59,707 bases of DNA from an uncultured Collinsella sp. (GCA_959028445.1 CAUFRY010000010.1:1-59707); one strand, 5' to 3'; numbered from the stretch's first letter, positions 35,399-43,925 are shown. The notes: generated by a model not told the origin, from the sequence alone. Made by a program: numbers and translations.

Positions 35399-36061
35399 TT
35401 ACCACCCGACACGGTTCCAAACGTCCCAAATTTGGCACGTTGTTTGAAGCACTTCTTCCCCCAAATCGAGACCCACTGCGGCCGCCATCTGCGTCAAACA
35501 TTGCGCGCGAGCGACCATTCGCTCCTTGGGCTCGAGCGGACGGAACAATGGCAGCAGCCAAAGATTCGCTAGCAACGATACGGCCTCTGCTGCTTCGCGC
35601 GGGCATTCGCACGCAATGGAGCCGTCGGCGACGCCTTCCTCGATTACCGGCAAGAGATATCCATCGGCCGACTCGTCAAACGAACTCTGATACTGCATCG
35701 CCAGCAGACGCGAACTCTTTACCGGATCCGCCGCAGGATGTATGCGCGCCCAAAGCTCAATTTGTGGTACGACAGACTCAGGCGCATAAAGTCGCTTGAG
35801 CTTTTGGGCGCCCGTCATATTGCCAGCACCGAGCGTCGCGCGGCGGCGTTCAACAATCGGAGCCATCGCTCGATCAAACGCGGCGTTGAAAATCTCTTCT
35901 TTGCTCTTGAAGTGATGATAGATAGCGCCCTTGGTCATGCCATCGAGACGGTCAACGATATCCTGGATGCTCGTTCCCTCATAACCCTGTGCGCAGAATA
36001 GCTCCAGCGCCGCGTCGAGAATCTTCGCGACCGTCTCCTCGGGATATTTATTACGACCCAT
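35399..36061 (-). CDS. TetR family regulator of the MFS exporter
   Basis: 220 residues. N-terminal helix-turn-helix ILDAALELFCAQGYEGTSIQ followed by DIVDRLDGMTKGAIYHHFKS is a textbook TetR DNA-binding domain. The C-terminal region is variable, as expected for a ligand pocket. It lies just upstream of the MFS gene on the same strand with the operators between, so it probably represses that gene. A 12-bp inverted repeat at 36069-36122 overlaps its own leader. Confidence 0.9.
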   Translation of the reverse strand: MGRNKYPEETVAKILDAALELFCAQGYEGTSIQDIVDRLDGMTKGAIYHHFKSKEEIFNAAFDRAMAPIVERRRATLGAGNMTGAQKLKRLYAPESVVPQIELWARIHPAADPVKSSRLLAMQYQSSFDESADGYLLPVIEEGVADGSIACECPREAAEAVSLLANLWLLPLFRPLEPKERMVARAQCLTQMAAAVGLDLGEEVLQTTCQIWDVWNRVGW

Positions 36062-36068
36062 AATCCGT

Positions 36069-36122
36069 CCATCCGCAACGCAAGTCTTGTGCCTTATTGC
36101 AGTATTTTAACGTTGCGGATGG
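36069..36122. repeat. 12-bp inverted repeat between glnK and tetR
   Basis: CCATCCGCAACG (36069-36080) and CGTTGCGGATGG (36111-36122) are exact complements, 30 bp apart. It could end the amtB-glnK transcript on the minus strand, although no T-tract follows, or act in tetR control. Confidence 0.55.
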
Positions 36123-36135
36123 CAGGCGTTCGATC

Positions 36136-36474
36136 CTACACCGCGGCGGGGCCGTGTTCGCCGGTGCGGATACGGATAACCTCCTCGACCGGCTCGACCC
36201 AAATCTTGCCGTCTCCAACGGCACCGGTGCGAGCGGCGTTGCAGATGATGTCGACAATTCCGTCGACGTGCTCGTCGGCACAAATGAGCGTGAACTGCAC
36301 CTTAGGGATCGTGTTGACAAGCAACTCGTTGCCGCGCACGTATTCCTTCCAGCCATGCTGCGCGCCGCAGCCCTGCACCTGATTGATAGTCATGCCACGA
36401 ACATCGGCAGCAAACAACGCATCTTTGAGAACCTCAAGCTTCTCGGCACGAACGACCGCCGTAATCTTCTTCAT
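36136..36474 (-). CDS. glnK: P-II family nitrogen regulatory protein
   Basis: 112 residues. PII trimers sense 2-oxoglutarate and ATP/ADP and plug AmtB. The start MKKITAVVRAEKLEVLKDAL and the end with GDGKIWVEPVEEVIRIRTGE are conserved. In the T-loop, GWKEYVRGNELLVNTIPKVQ has Leu at position 51, where many PII proteins carry the uridylylated tyrosine, so control by uridylylation is unlikely. It follows amtB on the same strand with a 150-bp structured spacer. Confidence 0.93.
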   Translation of the reverse strand: MKKITAVVRAEKLEVLKDALFAADVRGMTINQVQGCGAQHGWKEYVRGNELLVNTIPKVQFTLICADEHVDGIVDIICNAARTGAVGDGKIWVEPVEEVIRIRTGEHGPAAV

Positions 36475-36520
36475 AGTGAATTCCTCTCTTTAATATAGAA
36501 ATGAACCGCTCATTCACATG

Positions 36521-36628
36521 GCACGGGTTTTCCAGGTGCCCGAGATTGCCCCGAAAGAGGAGCGCCGCGTACTTCGGTACGCAAGCGACGGTTTGAGGGG
36601 CAAGGTCGGGTGCCTGGGAAAGCCGTGC
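36521..36628. repeat. Long fold-back between amtB and glnK with UUCG tetraloop
   Basis: A 32-bp arm at 36521-36552 pairs with 36597-36628 with about 6 mismatches (GCACGGGTTTTCCAGGTGCC against its partner). Inside lies the perfect hairpin GCGTAC-TTCG-GTACGC (36566-36581). It ends 2 bp after the amtB stop codon on the minus strand and so would be part of the amtB-glnK mRNA. Confidence 0.8.
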
Positions 36629-36630
36629 TG

Positions 36631-37908
36631 CTAATCGAGTCCGGAGAACGAGGGATATGCGCTCTCGCCGTGTTGACTCACATCCAGGCCCAGCGCCTCG
36701 TCGGCCTCGTCCACACGCAGGCTGCCGTGGAACAGCATCTTGACCACCGCGGCAATCACCAAATCGAGCACCAGTACAATAGCGACCGTCACCACAATGC
36801 CCAAAATCTGCGAGATGAGCAGCGACATGTCGCCCGTGTAAAACAAGCCACCCTTGCCGGTCCACGAAAGCTCCGGCACGCAGAACAGGCCCGTGAGCAC
36901 GCCGCCCAAGATGCCACCGATGCCGTGGCAGCCGAACGCGTCGAGCGCATCGTCGTAGCCGAACTTGGTCTTAAGATGGCTGATGGCCAGGTAGCAGACG
37001 GGCGATACAATCAGGCCCATGACCAGCGCCGCCCACGGCTCGACAAAGCCCGCGCCCGGCGTGACCACCACGAGGCCCGCAACCAGACCGGTGCTGGCAC
37101 CCACCAGCGTGGGGCGACCGGTGTGCACGCGCTCGACGGCAAGCCACGAGACCATGCCCGCCGCGCTGGCCGTCACGGTGTTGAGGATGGCGAGCGCCGC
37201 CACGGCGTCGGCCTTAAACTCGCTGCCGCCGTTAAAGCCAAACCAGCCAAACCAAAGCAGGCCGGCGCCCAGCGCCACAAACGGCACGTTATGCGGACGG
37301 TAGCTCACCATGCCAAAGCCGCGACGACGGCCGAGCATCAGGCAGAGAATCAGGCCCGTCAGACCGGACGAGATGTGCACCACGTCGCCGCCGGCAAAGT
37401 CGAGCGCACCGATGATGTCGCCGATAAAGGAGCCCTCGCCGCCCCACACCATGTGGGCAAGCGGCGCATAGACCACGAGCAGCCAAATACCTAGGAAGGC
37501 CGCCATGGCACCAAACTTAACGCGGCCGGCCAGGCTGCCCGTGACGATAGCAGCCGTGATCATAGCAAATGCCATCTGGAAGGCGATGTTGATGATCTGA
37601 GGGTAGACGGCACCGTCCGACGCGGTGCCCTCAGCCGCCTGCAGCACCTGGTTGAGCACCGGCAAGCACAGCAGCTGGTCAAGGCCTCCAATAAACGGGC
37701 TGGAACCGTCGCCGCCGTAGGCCAGCGACCAGCCGGCAACAATCCACAGCACGCCGACCAGGCCAATGGCGCCAAAGCACATGAGCATGGTGTTGATGAC
37801 ATTTTTGCGCCTCGAGAGGCCGCCATAGAAAAACGCCAGACCCGGTGTCATTAAAAACACGAGCATGGTGCAGATGAGCATAAACGTTGTCGATCCCGTA
37901 TCGTACAT
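36631..37908 (-). CDS. amtB: Ammonium transporter AmtB
   Basis: 425 residues, 11 or so membrane segments. The Amt signatures are present: MLVFLMTPGLAFFYGGLSRR near the start, DFAGGDVVHISSGLTGLILC in the middle and FGYDDALDAFGCHGIGGILG late; the last contains the pore histidine region. The ATG at 37908 with GGGGGAG upstream is chosen over the earlier frame start because the exterior N-terminus normally begins here. It forms an operon with glnK downstream, giving PII-regulated ammonium uptake. Confidence 0.95.
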   Translation of the reverse strand: MYDTGSTTFMLICTMLVFLMTPGLAFFYGGLSRRKNVINTMLMCFGAIGLVGVLWIVAGWSLAYGGDGSSPFIGGLDQLLCLPVLNQVLQAAEGTASDGAVYPQIINIAFQMAFAMITAAIVTGSLAGRVKFGAMAAFLGIWLLVVYAPLAHMVWGGEGSFIGDIIGALDFAGGDVVHISSGLTGLILCLMLGRRRGFGMVSYRPHNVPFVALGAGLLWFGWFGFNGGSEFKADAVAALAILNTVTASAAGMVSWLAVERVHTGRPTLVGASTGLVAGLVVVTPGAGFVEPWAALVMGLIVSPVCYLAISHLKTKFGYDDALDAFGCHGIGGILGGVLTGLFCVPELSWTGKGGLFYTGDMSLLISQILGIVVTVAIVLVLDLVIAAVVKMLFHGSLRVDEADEALGLDVSQHGESAYPSFSGLD

Positions 37909-38106
37909 TCGCTCCCCCTTGATCGCATGAACGTTGTCGGCGCCCATAATGCGACCGAGGAGCAACTGGTGTAGACCAGATACGGCGTTGTTAAACGCTG
38001 CGTTGTCGAATGGAAACGGCGCCGCAATCTTGGAAACGGCGCGGCAACGGGCGCGAAACGAACGGGAAATACGCGAGCAAGGAAGCCGCGAGCGCTCCCA
38101 TCCCGG

Positions 38107-39126
38107 CTAGCGTCGGAACAGCTCGCGGGCTCGGTCGCGGAGGTCGGTAGCTCGGATGACGCCCTCGTAGCGGTTGATGCGCAGACGCGGGAAGGCATTA
38201 AAGAAGCGTAGGTCGCGGCGGCTGAGTGACACGCTCGGCACCGGACGGCTCATGCGCTTGCCGGCAAGGCGACGACTGAGCGACGGACGAGGCATGCTCG
38301 GCGCGGCATCGGCCACGCGGCGGGCAGCAAGTGCCAGACCGCGGGCACCGTCCGCGATAAACGTCGGCATCGAAGCCTTCTCTCGCAGGGCATCGAGCGT
38401 CGCGTCGCCCAGCTCGGCCAGCCACGCGTTAACGGCACGGCTGCGGATATGCGTCTGCGCCACCGAGTCGATCGCCGAATCGGGAATACGTTCGAGCATG
38501 GAGTCAGACGCGTCGGCAAGCGACTCGTTGATGCGGTCGGCAAGGTCGGCGCGCACACGCTCCAGCTGATCGGACAAACGGCGCCAGCTGGCCAAAGAGC
38601 ACACCGCATCGACCATCATCGCGACCGCGACGATAAAGGCCGCCAGCCGCACAATCAGCACCGGCAGATGGCCGAGCAGCCCCAGCAATGCCGGCTCCAC
38701 TAAACGGCAAATGCACAGCGCACCCAGGCCAAACGCGCAGGCCCAGTACAGACAGATGCGTCCATGCAAATTAAACGGCAGGTGCGAGTAATCCCAAAAG
38801 CGAGCGCCTGTTGTCTTTTCCAATAGGAGGCCCACGCTGTACTCGATTACGCTGCATACAAGCGCCGCCGCGACAAACTGGCCCGAGGCATCCGGAATCC
38901 CGCGCAGCAAAAGCCAGCAGGCTATGCCGCCCACACCATAGATAGGACAACACGGCCCCAGCAAGAATCCGCTGTTGGCGAAGCGTCCTTGGTTAAGCAT
39001 GGCGCATACTGTCGACTCCCATGCCCAGCCGAAAAACCCGTAAAAGGCAAACGAGAGTACCAGTGCCGAGAGTGGACAGGCGGCAAGCGTCGCGCCGCCA
39101 AACGCCATATCAATCGCGGTTTCCAC
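38107..39126 (-). CDS. CmpB-type putative ABC transporter membrane protein (PF06541-like)
   Basis: 339 residues. Residues 20-170 hold about five hydrophobic segments with FAFYGFFGWAWESTVCAMLN, then GRFANSGFLLGPCCPIYGVG, and LEKTTGARFWDYSHLPFNLH, which are the family marks. The C-terminal half is soluble, Arg- and Ala-rich, partly coiled. Start is GTG at 39126 with GAGGAGAGGG upstream; an ATG six codons later is possible. It begins 3 bp after the stop of the upstream HD gene, so the two are co-transcribed. Function is unknown. Confidence 0.85.
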   Translation of the reverse strand: METAIDMAFGGATLAACPLSALVLSFAFYGFFGWAWESTVCAMLNQGRFANSGFLLGPCCPIYGVGGIACWLLLRGIPDASGQFVAAALVCSVIEYSVGLLLEKTTGARFWDYSHLPFNLHGRICLYWACAFGLGALCICRLVEPALLGLLGHLPVLIVRLAAFIVAVAMMVDAVCSLASWRRLSDQLERVRADLADRINESLADASDSMLERIPDSAIDSVAQTHIRSRAVNAWLAELGDATLDALREKASMPTFIADGARGLALAARRVADAAPSMPRPSLSRRLAGKRMSRPVPSVSLSRRDLRFFNAFPRLRINRYEGVIRATDLRDRARELFRR

Positions 39127-39129
39127 CGT

Positions 39130-39666
39130 CTACCCTCTCCTCTTTTCGCTCGATGCTTTACTCATGCCATCGTCAGCCTCGTCCTTGCGCGGCAGACGGG
39201 CGGCGACCGTCTCGCACAGTGCGCACCACTTATCAGCCAGGCACACAATCCATGCCTCGCGACACGTCGGCGGCACTGGCACCAGCGGAAACATATGTCG
39301 CGCGATAATATTCCGTTCGCGCGGCGTCAGCTCAAAATCCTCTTCGGCACGTGCCAGGGCAAAAAATGGATGCCGAAATCCGTGCAGTCGATGGCTCGGA
39401 TCGGGGTCATGCCAATCGTAGAGAAAGTAATCGTGTAACAAGGCTCCGCGCAGCAGCGAGGCACGGTCGACCGAAATGCCAACACGGCCCAAGCGCTCGG
39501 CAAAGGACAGGCTCGCCCGCGCTACCGAAGTCACATGTGCATAGACCGTCACGTCGCCATGCTGGATAAACTCGTGCGTCAGGTCCAAGCGGCCCGCCTG
39601 GGCCAGCTGGTGGGCGGCATAGTCGACCTCGTGCGCGATTTTCTCGGCACGAACGGCATCAGACAT
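39130..39666 (-). CDS. HD domain phosphohydrolase
   Basis: 178 residues. The metal-binding HD pair is at residues 78-79 (LLRGALLHDYFLYDW) with preceding His in VYAHVTSVARA and a later conserved MFPLVP(V)PPTCREAWIVCLADKW-type segment. HD hydrolases of this small kind cleave phosphate esters or nucleotides; the substrate is unknown. The ATG at 39666 has AAGGAGG 6 bp upstream. It is followed within 3 bp by the CmpB-like gene. Confidence 0.85.
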   Translation of the reverse strand: MSDAVRAEKIAHEVDYAAHQLAQAGRLDLTHEFIQHGDVTVYAHVTSVARASLSFAERLGRVGISVDRASLLRGALLHDYFLYDWHDPDPSHRLHGFRHPFFALARAEEDFELTPRERNIIARHMFPLVPVPPTCREAWIVCLADKWCALCETVAARLPRKDEADDGMSKASSEKRRG

Positions 39667-39894
39667 GCTGCCTCCTTCCAGCGGCTCACGGCGGCAAGCC
39701 ACGGCCTGCACGCATTGAATAAAAACATCATCGAATCTACCAGTATGGCATCGGACAAAACGTTTTGCCCCGCCAGTTGGCGAATTACCGCGCCGCCGTC
39801 ACATATCAAACGCCAAAATGTGCGAGACTGTTCTGTGCAATTGTGCCGGCCGAGGGAGCGCCGGCGCTCGATTCGCATGGAGTAACCCACAACG

Positions 39895-41676
39895 ATGCTG
39901 CTTACGCAAACGACAACGCCCGAGGACGTCAAGGCTCTTAATCGCGCCGAGCTCCCGCAGCTCTGCGACGAGATTCGCCACGCCATCCTCGAAAGCTCCG
40001 CCGCTGTCGGCGGACACGTTGCCCCCAACCTGGGCGTCGTTGAGCTCACGGTCGCGCTCCACCGCGTGTTTAACTCCCCCACCGACAAAATTGTCTTCGA
40101 CGTGTCGCACCAGACCTACGCACACAAAGCGCTGACCGGGCGCGCGTACACCTATATCGATCCGGAGCGTTATGGCGAGGCCTCTGGCTTTGCCAATCCC
40201 GACGAGTCCGAGCATGACCTGTTTGCCATGGGTCACACCTCGACCTCGGTGAGCTTGGGCTGCGGTCTTGCCCACGCGCGCGACCTGGCGGGTGACACGT
40301 ATAACGTCATTACCGTTATTGGCGACGGCTCGCTTTCGGGCGGTCTGGCGTTTGAGGGCTTTAACAATGCCGCCGATCTCGACAGCAACTTGATCATTAT
40401 CGTCAACGATAACGACCAGTCCATTGCCGAAAACCACGGTGGTCTGTATCGCAATCTGGCCGAGCTGCGCGCCAGCAACGGCACCTGCGAGCGCAACGTT
40501 TTCCGCGCGCTGGGGCTCGACTATCGCTACCTGGACGCCGGTAACGATGTCCAAGCGCTGGTCGATACGCTGCAGGAGCTGCGCGATATCGATCATCCCA
40601 TCGTGCTGCACGTCTCCACCGCCAAGGGCAAGGGCTTTGAGCCGGCCCAGAGCGACCCCGAGCACTGGCATCATGTGGGGCCCTTCGATATGGCAACCGG
40701 TCGCAAACTTTGCCCGGGCCACCCGAGCGAGCCCGCGCCGCGCACCTATGCCGATATTACGAGCGAGGCACTCAACGCCGCTATCGCGAACGACCCGCAG
40801 GTTGTCGCCATCACGGCTGCCACGCCCTATATCATGGGCTTTACGCCCGAGCTTCGCGCCGTGGCAGGCAAGCAGTTTGTCGACGTGGGCATTGCCGAAG
40901 AGCACGCCGTCACCTTTGCCACCGCGCTCGCCAGCGCCGGCGCCAAGCCGGTCTTTGGCGCATACGGCACGTTTTTGCAGCGCGCCTACGATGAACTGTG
41001 GCACGACCTGTGCCTCAACGACGCCCCCGCAACCATCCTGGTGTTTGGCGCTTCGGTCTTTGGCACAACGTCCGAGACGCACCTCTCGTTCTTTGATATT
41101 TCCATGCTGGGCGGACTTCCCAACATGCGCTACCTGGCACCGGCCTGCATGGAAGAATACCTGTCCATGCTGAGCTGGTCGCTCGACCACCGCGAGCATC
41201 CCGTGGCAATCCGCGTACCGGGCATCGGCCTGGTAAGCCGTCCCGATCTGGCGCCCGCCGAGGGCGCCGATTATGGCATCGTGCGCTACGACGTCGCGCG
41301 TCAGGGCCGCGATGTAGCCGTGCTTGCGCTTGGCGACTTCTTTGAACTGGGCGAGCGCGTGGCAAACCGCTTGGCTGCCGAGTACGGCATCGAGGCCACG
41401 CTCGTCAACCCGCGCTTTGCAACCGAGCTTGACCGCAAGTTTCTCGACAGCCTTGCCGCCGAGCATCGCGTTGTCGTCACCCTCGAGGACGGCATCTTGG
41501 ACGGTGGGTGGGGCGAGCGTGTCGCGTGCTACTTGGCCTGCACGCCTGTGCGCACGCGCACCTTTGGCATCGCCAAGGGCTTCCCCGACCGCTACGACCC
41601 CAACGAGCTGCTCGCGCAGAACGGCATGACGGTCGAGAACATGGCCGCCGAAGCCGTAAGGCTACTCAACGAGTAA
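39895..41676 (+). CDS. DXS-like thiamin-diphosphate enzyme (1-deoxyxylulose-5-phosphate synthase family)
   Basis: 593 residues, shorter than typical DXS (about 620-640). Transketolase-like order: ThDP domain with GGHVAPNLGVVELTVALHRV, SHQTYAHKALTG and VIGDGSLSGGLAFEGFNNAA; pyrimidine domain with DVGIAEEHAVTFATALASAG and YGTFLQRAYDELWHDL; a C-terminal domain. The acceptor-site region differs: where DXS has DRAGIVGADGQTHQG, this has FGASVFGTTSETHLS, losing the phosphate-binding Arg. Annotated family is secure; the exact reaction is uncertain. It stands alone, with a weak GGAG upstream and a strong terminator after. Confidence 0.85.
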   Translation: MLLTQTTTPEDVKALNRAELPQLCDEIRHAILESSAAVGGHVAPNLGVVELTVALHRVFNSPTDKIVFDVSHQTYAHKALTGRAYTYIDPERYGEASGFANPDESEHDLFAMGHTSTSVSLGCGLAHARDLAGDTYNVITVIGDGSLSGGLAFEGFNNAADLDSNLIIIVNDNDQSIAENHGGLYRNLAELRASNGTCERNVFRALGLDYRYLDAGNDVQALVDTLQELRDIDHPIVLHVSTAKGKGFEPAQSDPEHWHHVGPFDMATGRKLCPGHPSEPAPRTYADITSEALNAAIANDPQVVAITAATPYIMGFTPELRAVAGKQFVDVGIAEEHAVTFATALASAGAKPVFGAYGTFLQRAYDELWHDLCLNDAPATILVFGASVFGTTSETHLSFFDISMLGGLPNMRYLAPACMEEYLSMLSWSLDHREHPVAIRVPGIGLVSRPDLAPAEGADYGIVRYDVARQGRDVAVLALGDFFELGERVANRLAAEYGIEATLVNPRFATELDRKFLDSLAAEHRVVVTLEDGILDGGWGERVACYLACTPVRTRTFGIAKGFPDRYDPNELLAQNGMTVENMAAEAVRLLNE

Positions 41677-41678
41677 AT

Positions 41679-41719
41679 AACCTCCGCAAGGGAAGCACCC
41701 CTGCGGAGGTTTTTATTTT
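41679..41719 (+). terminator. Intrinsic terminator of the DXS-like gene
   Basis: AACCTCCGCAAGGG pairs with CCCTGCGGAGGTT around a short loop, followed by TTTATTTT. Confidence 0.9.
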
Positions 41720-41732
41720 CGCGACGCGATTA

Positions 41733-41947
41733 TCTCAATCTGTAACATCTAGAGGATAAATCCTCGTCCAGCTGTTACAGATCGAGACATTCGAATCCCC
41801 CTGAAGAGATAATCTCGATCTGTAACAGATAGAGACCTTTTGGCCGTCCAGATGTTACAGATTGAGACATTCGAATTCCCCTGAAGAGAAAATCTCAATC
41901 TGTAACAGTAAGAACCCATTTCCTCGTCTACCTGTTACAGATTGAGA
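41733..41947. repeat. Array of six 15-bp motifs alternating in orientation every 40 bp (three 80-bp units)
   Basis: TCTCRATCTGTAACA occurs at 41733, 41813 and 41893, and its reverse complement TGTTACAGATYGAGA at 41773, 41853 and 41933. Spacing is exactly 40 bp throughout, with 25-bp intervals. Two of the intervals (41788-41812 and 41868-41892) are nearly identical; the other three differ. The right motif of unit 1 and left motif of unit 2 carry matching C/G variants, so they remain perfect complements. Confidence 0.95.
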
Positions 41948-41980
41948 CAAAACAGCGAGGCGGGCCGCCACATCTGCAAG

Positions 41981-42015
41981 AACCACCACAAAGGTGCCTG
42001 TCCCTTTTTGGTAGG
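41981..42015. repeat. Hairpin relative (H2) upstream of the ABC operon
   Basis: ACCACCACAAAGGTGCCTGT then CCCTTTTTGGTAGG; near copy of 14429-14462 with the CTGTCCC loop motif. Confidence 0.75.
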
Positions 42016-42058
42016 CAGAATAACCCATAAGGCAAGTATGTTTCTGAGTTATTTCGTG

Positions 42059-42088
42059 TTGACCCATTTGAGCGCGATAGGGTATAAC
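42059..42088 (+). promoter_or_regulatory. Sigma-70-type promoter of the amino-acid ABC operon
   Basis: TTGACC (42059-42064), 18-bp spacer, TATAAC (42083-42088); both boxes match consensus at five of six positions. The leader to the start codon at 42132 is about 37 nt. Confidence 0.75.
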
Positions 42089-42131
42089 TCTACTCAACCG
42101 CTAGGGATTTTATTGAGAAAGGTGTTCTACC

Positions 42132-43127
42132 ATGAGCAAGAACCTCTCCCAGCAGGTCGTTCTCGACCGCCGCGGCTTCGTTGCCGCCACCTTCGCAACC
42201 GTCGCCGGCCTTGGTCTTGCCGGCTGCTCTGACACCAGCGCCGAGGCCGACAAGGGTTCCGCCGCCGGCTCCTCCAAGAGCTCCGAGGATACCGAAGTTT
42301 CCGCCACGCTCGATGCCAAGGCATTCGACAAGCTCGTCGACAACGGCCCCAAGGCCGATGACGATGCCATCGCCGCCAGCACCTGGGCCACGGCTGTCAA
42401 GGACGCCGGCGTCTTTAAGATCGGTGGCGTTCAGACCTCCACGCTCTTCTCCCTCCTCAACGAGAAAGACGGTCAGACCCGCGGCTTCGATGCCGGTATC
42501 GCACAGCTCCTGTCCAACTACATTCTGGGCGAGAACAAGGTCGAGATCACCCAGGTGACCTCGGACACGCGCGAGTCTGTCCTGCAGAACGGCCAGGTCG
42601 ACGCTGTCTTTGCCACCTACACCATCACTGACGAGCGCAAGAAGCTCGTCTCCTTCGCCGGCCCCTACTACTACACCCAGCAGGCCATCCTGGTGCTCGC
42701 CGATAACGACGACATCAAGAGCGTCGACGACCTGGCCGACAAGAACGTCGCCGTCCAGTCCGGCTCCAACGGCCCCGCCATCCTGGAGGAGTTCGCTCCC
42801 AAGGCCAGCCAGCAGGAGTTCAAGACCGACGAGGAGGCTCGTCAGGCACTCCAGCAGGGCCGCGTTGACGCCTACGTCATCGATAACAACATGCAGCAGA
42901 GCGCCCTGGTCCGCGAGCCCGGTAAGTACAAGATCGCCGGCAAGCCCTTCGGCAGCAAGGAGCCCTATGGCATCGGCCTGCCGCTCGATTCCGACGGTGT
43001 CGCCTTTGTCAACGACTTCCTTAAGAAGATCGAGGACGATGGCACCTGGACCGAACTGTGGCAGATCTGCATCGGCGACCGTACGGGCGACACCAATGTT
43101 CCCGAGCTGCCCGAGATCGGCGCCTAG
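42132..43127 (+). CDS. Amino-acid ABC transporter substrate-binding lipoprotein
   Basis: 331 residues. The N-terminus combines a twin-arginine-like motif (LDRRGFVAATFATVAGLGLA) with a lipobox ending in Cys32 (GLAGC), so it should be exported and lipid-anchored via Lgt. The SBP_bac_3 fold is indicated by GGVQTSTLFSLLNEKDGQTR, GFDAGIAQLLSNYILG and PYYYTQQAILVLADND; polar amino acids such as glutamate or glutamine are likely ligands. GAAAGG precedes the ATG. It is first in a four-gene importer operon with a hairpin after it. Confidence 0.92.
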   Translation: MSKNLSQQVVLDRRGFVAATFATVAGLGLAGCSDTSAEADKGSAAGSSKSSEDTEVSATLDAKAFDKLVDNGPKADDDAIAASTWATAVKDAGVFKIGGVQTSTLFSLLNEKDGQTRGFDAGIAQLLSNYILGENKVEITQVTSDTRESVLQNGQVDAVFATYTITDERKKLVSFAGPYYYTQQAILVLADNDDIKSVDDLADKNVAVQSGSNGPAILEEFAPKASQQEFKTDEEARQALQQGRVDAYVIDNNMQQSALVREPGKYKIAGKPFGSKEPYGIGLPLDSDGVAFVNDFLKKIEDDGTWTELWQICIGDRTGDTNVPELPEIGA

Positions 43128-43215
43128 GCAGCGAGCCTGGTAACGGCCGCAACGAAACCATACGGAAACGCATGATGCGCTTTATTGCGGTAAACTGTTT
43201 CCTCACTGAGTTGTC

Positions 43216-43241
43216 GGGGCTTCCGTACACACGGGAGCCCC
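43216..43241 (+). terminator. Intercistronic hairpin after the binding-protein gene
   Basis: GGGGCTTCCGT and ACGGGAGCCCC form an 11-bp stem (one G-U) with an ACAC loop, followed by TTTCCTT. Partial termination or 3'-end protection here would give more binding protein than permease, a common pattern in ABC importer operons. Confidence 0.65.
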
Positions 43242-43265
43242 TTTCCTTATCGGCGGGAGGTCCGC

Positions 43266-43925
43266 ATGAGTCTCTCCGAACTCTGGTCGCTCTATGGCCA
43301 GAACTATATCGACGCGCTGCTAGCAACTTGGAGCATGACGCTTGAGTCGTTTGCCATCGCCATGGTGCTGGCCGTCGCCGTCACCGTAATGCGCGTGTCG
43401 CCGCTCAAGCCGCTGCGCGTCTTTGGCGACCTGTATGTCCAGGTCTTCCGTAACATCCCCGGCATCGCGCTGCTCATCATCGTCGTCTACGCACTGCCGC
43501 CGCTCAAGGTCGTCCTGCCCTACCGCACCTGCGTTATCGTCGCCACGGTCCTCTTGGGCTCGGCCTTTGGCTCCGAGAACTTTATGAGTGGCATCAACAC
43601 CGTTGGCGTCGGTCAGGTCGAAGCCGCACGTTCGCTCGGCATGAGCTTCAATCGCATCCTCGCCAAGATCGTGATTCCGCAGGCACTGCGCTCGAGCGTG
43701 CTGCCCATGACCAACCTCTTTATCGCCGTCATGCTCACCACCGCGCTCGGCAGCCAGGTGCCGCTTAAGCCGCAAGAGCTCACCGGCGTGGTGAGCTACA
43801 TCAACACGCGCTCACTTGGCGGCGTCGCCGCGTTCTTTATCTCGGCGCTCGGCTACCTGGGCACGGCCTTTGTGGTGAGCCACGTTGGCAACTACATCGA
43901 TAAGAAGGTGAGGATCCTCCGATGA
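43266..43925 (+). CDS. Amino-acid ABC transporter permease
   Basis: 219 residues, about five membrane segments of the HisM/GlnP type. The cytoplasmic EAA loop reads EAARSLGMSFNRILAKIVIP, which contacts the ATPase. The segment FRNIPGIALLIIVVYALPPL is typical of GluC-like permeases. GGAGG precedes the ATG. Its stop overlaps the start of the next permease by 4 bp (ATGA). Confidence 0.93.
   Translation: MSLSELWSLYGQNYIDALLATWSMTLESFAIAMVLAVAVTVMRVSPLKPLRVFGDLYVQVFRNIPGIALLIIVVYALPPLKVVLPYRTCVIVATVLLGSAFGSENFMSGINTVGVGQVEAARSLGMSFNRILAKIVIPQALRSSVLPMTNLFIAVMLTTALGSQVPLKPQELTGVVSYINTRSLGGVAAFFISALGYLGTAFVVSHVGNYIDKKVRILR

Larger units (their letters stand above)
41677..42131. other. Gene-free region before the amino-acid ABC operon
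   Basis: 455 bp containing, in order, the DXS-like terminator, the six-motif alternating array at 41733-41947, a hairpin at 41981-42015 and the promoter of the ABC operon at 42059-42088. No coding frame is supported. Confidence 0.8.

Noticed and set aside
41788..41812. T-arm-like ATTCGAATCCCC suggesting a tRNA
   Set aside because: No acceptor, D- or anticodon-arm partners are present; the match is part of the 80-bp repeat.
41733..41947. Possible CRISPR array
   Set aside because: Motifs alternate in orientation, are only 15 bp, and the intervals between units are nearly identical; no cas genes are near.
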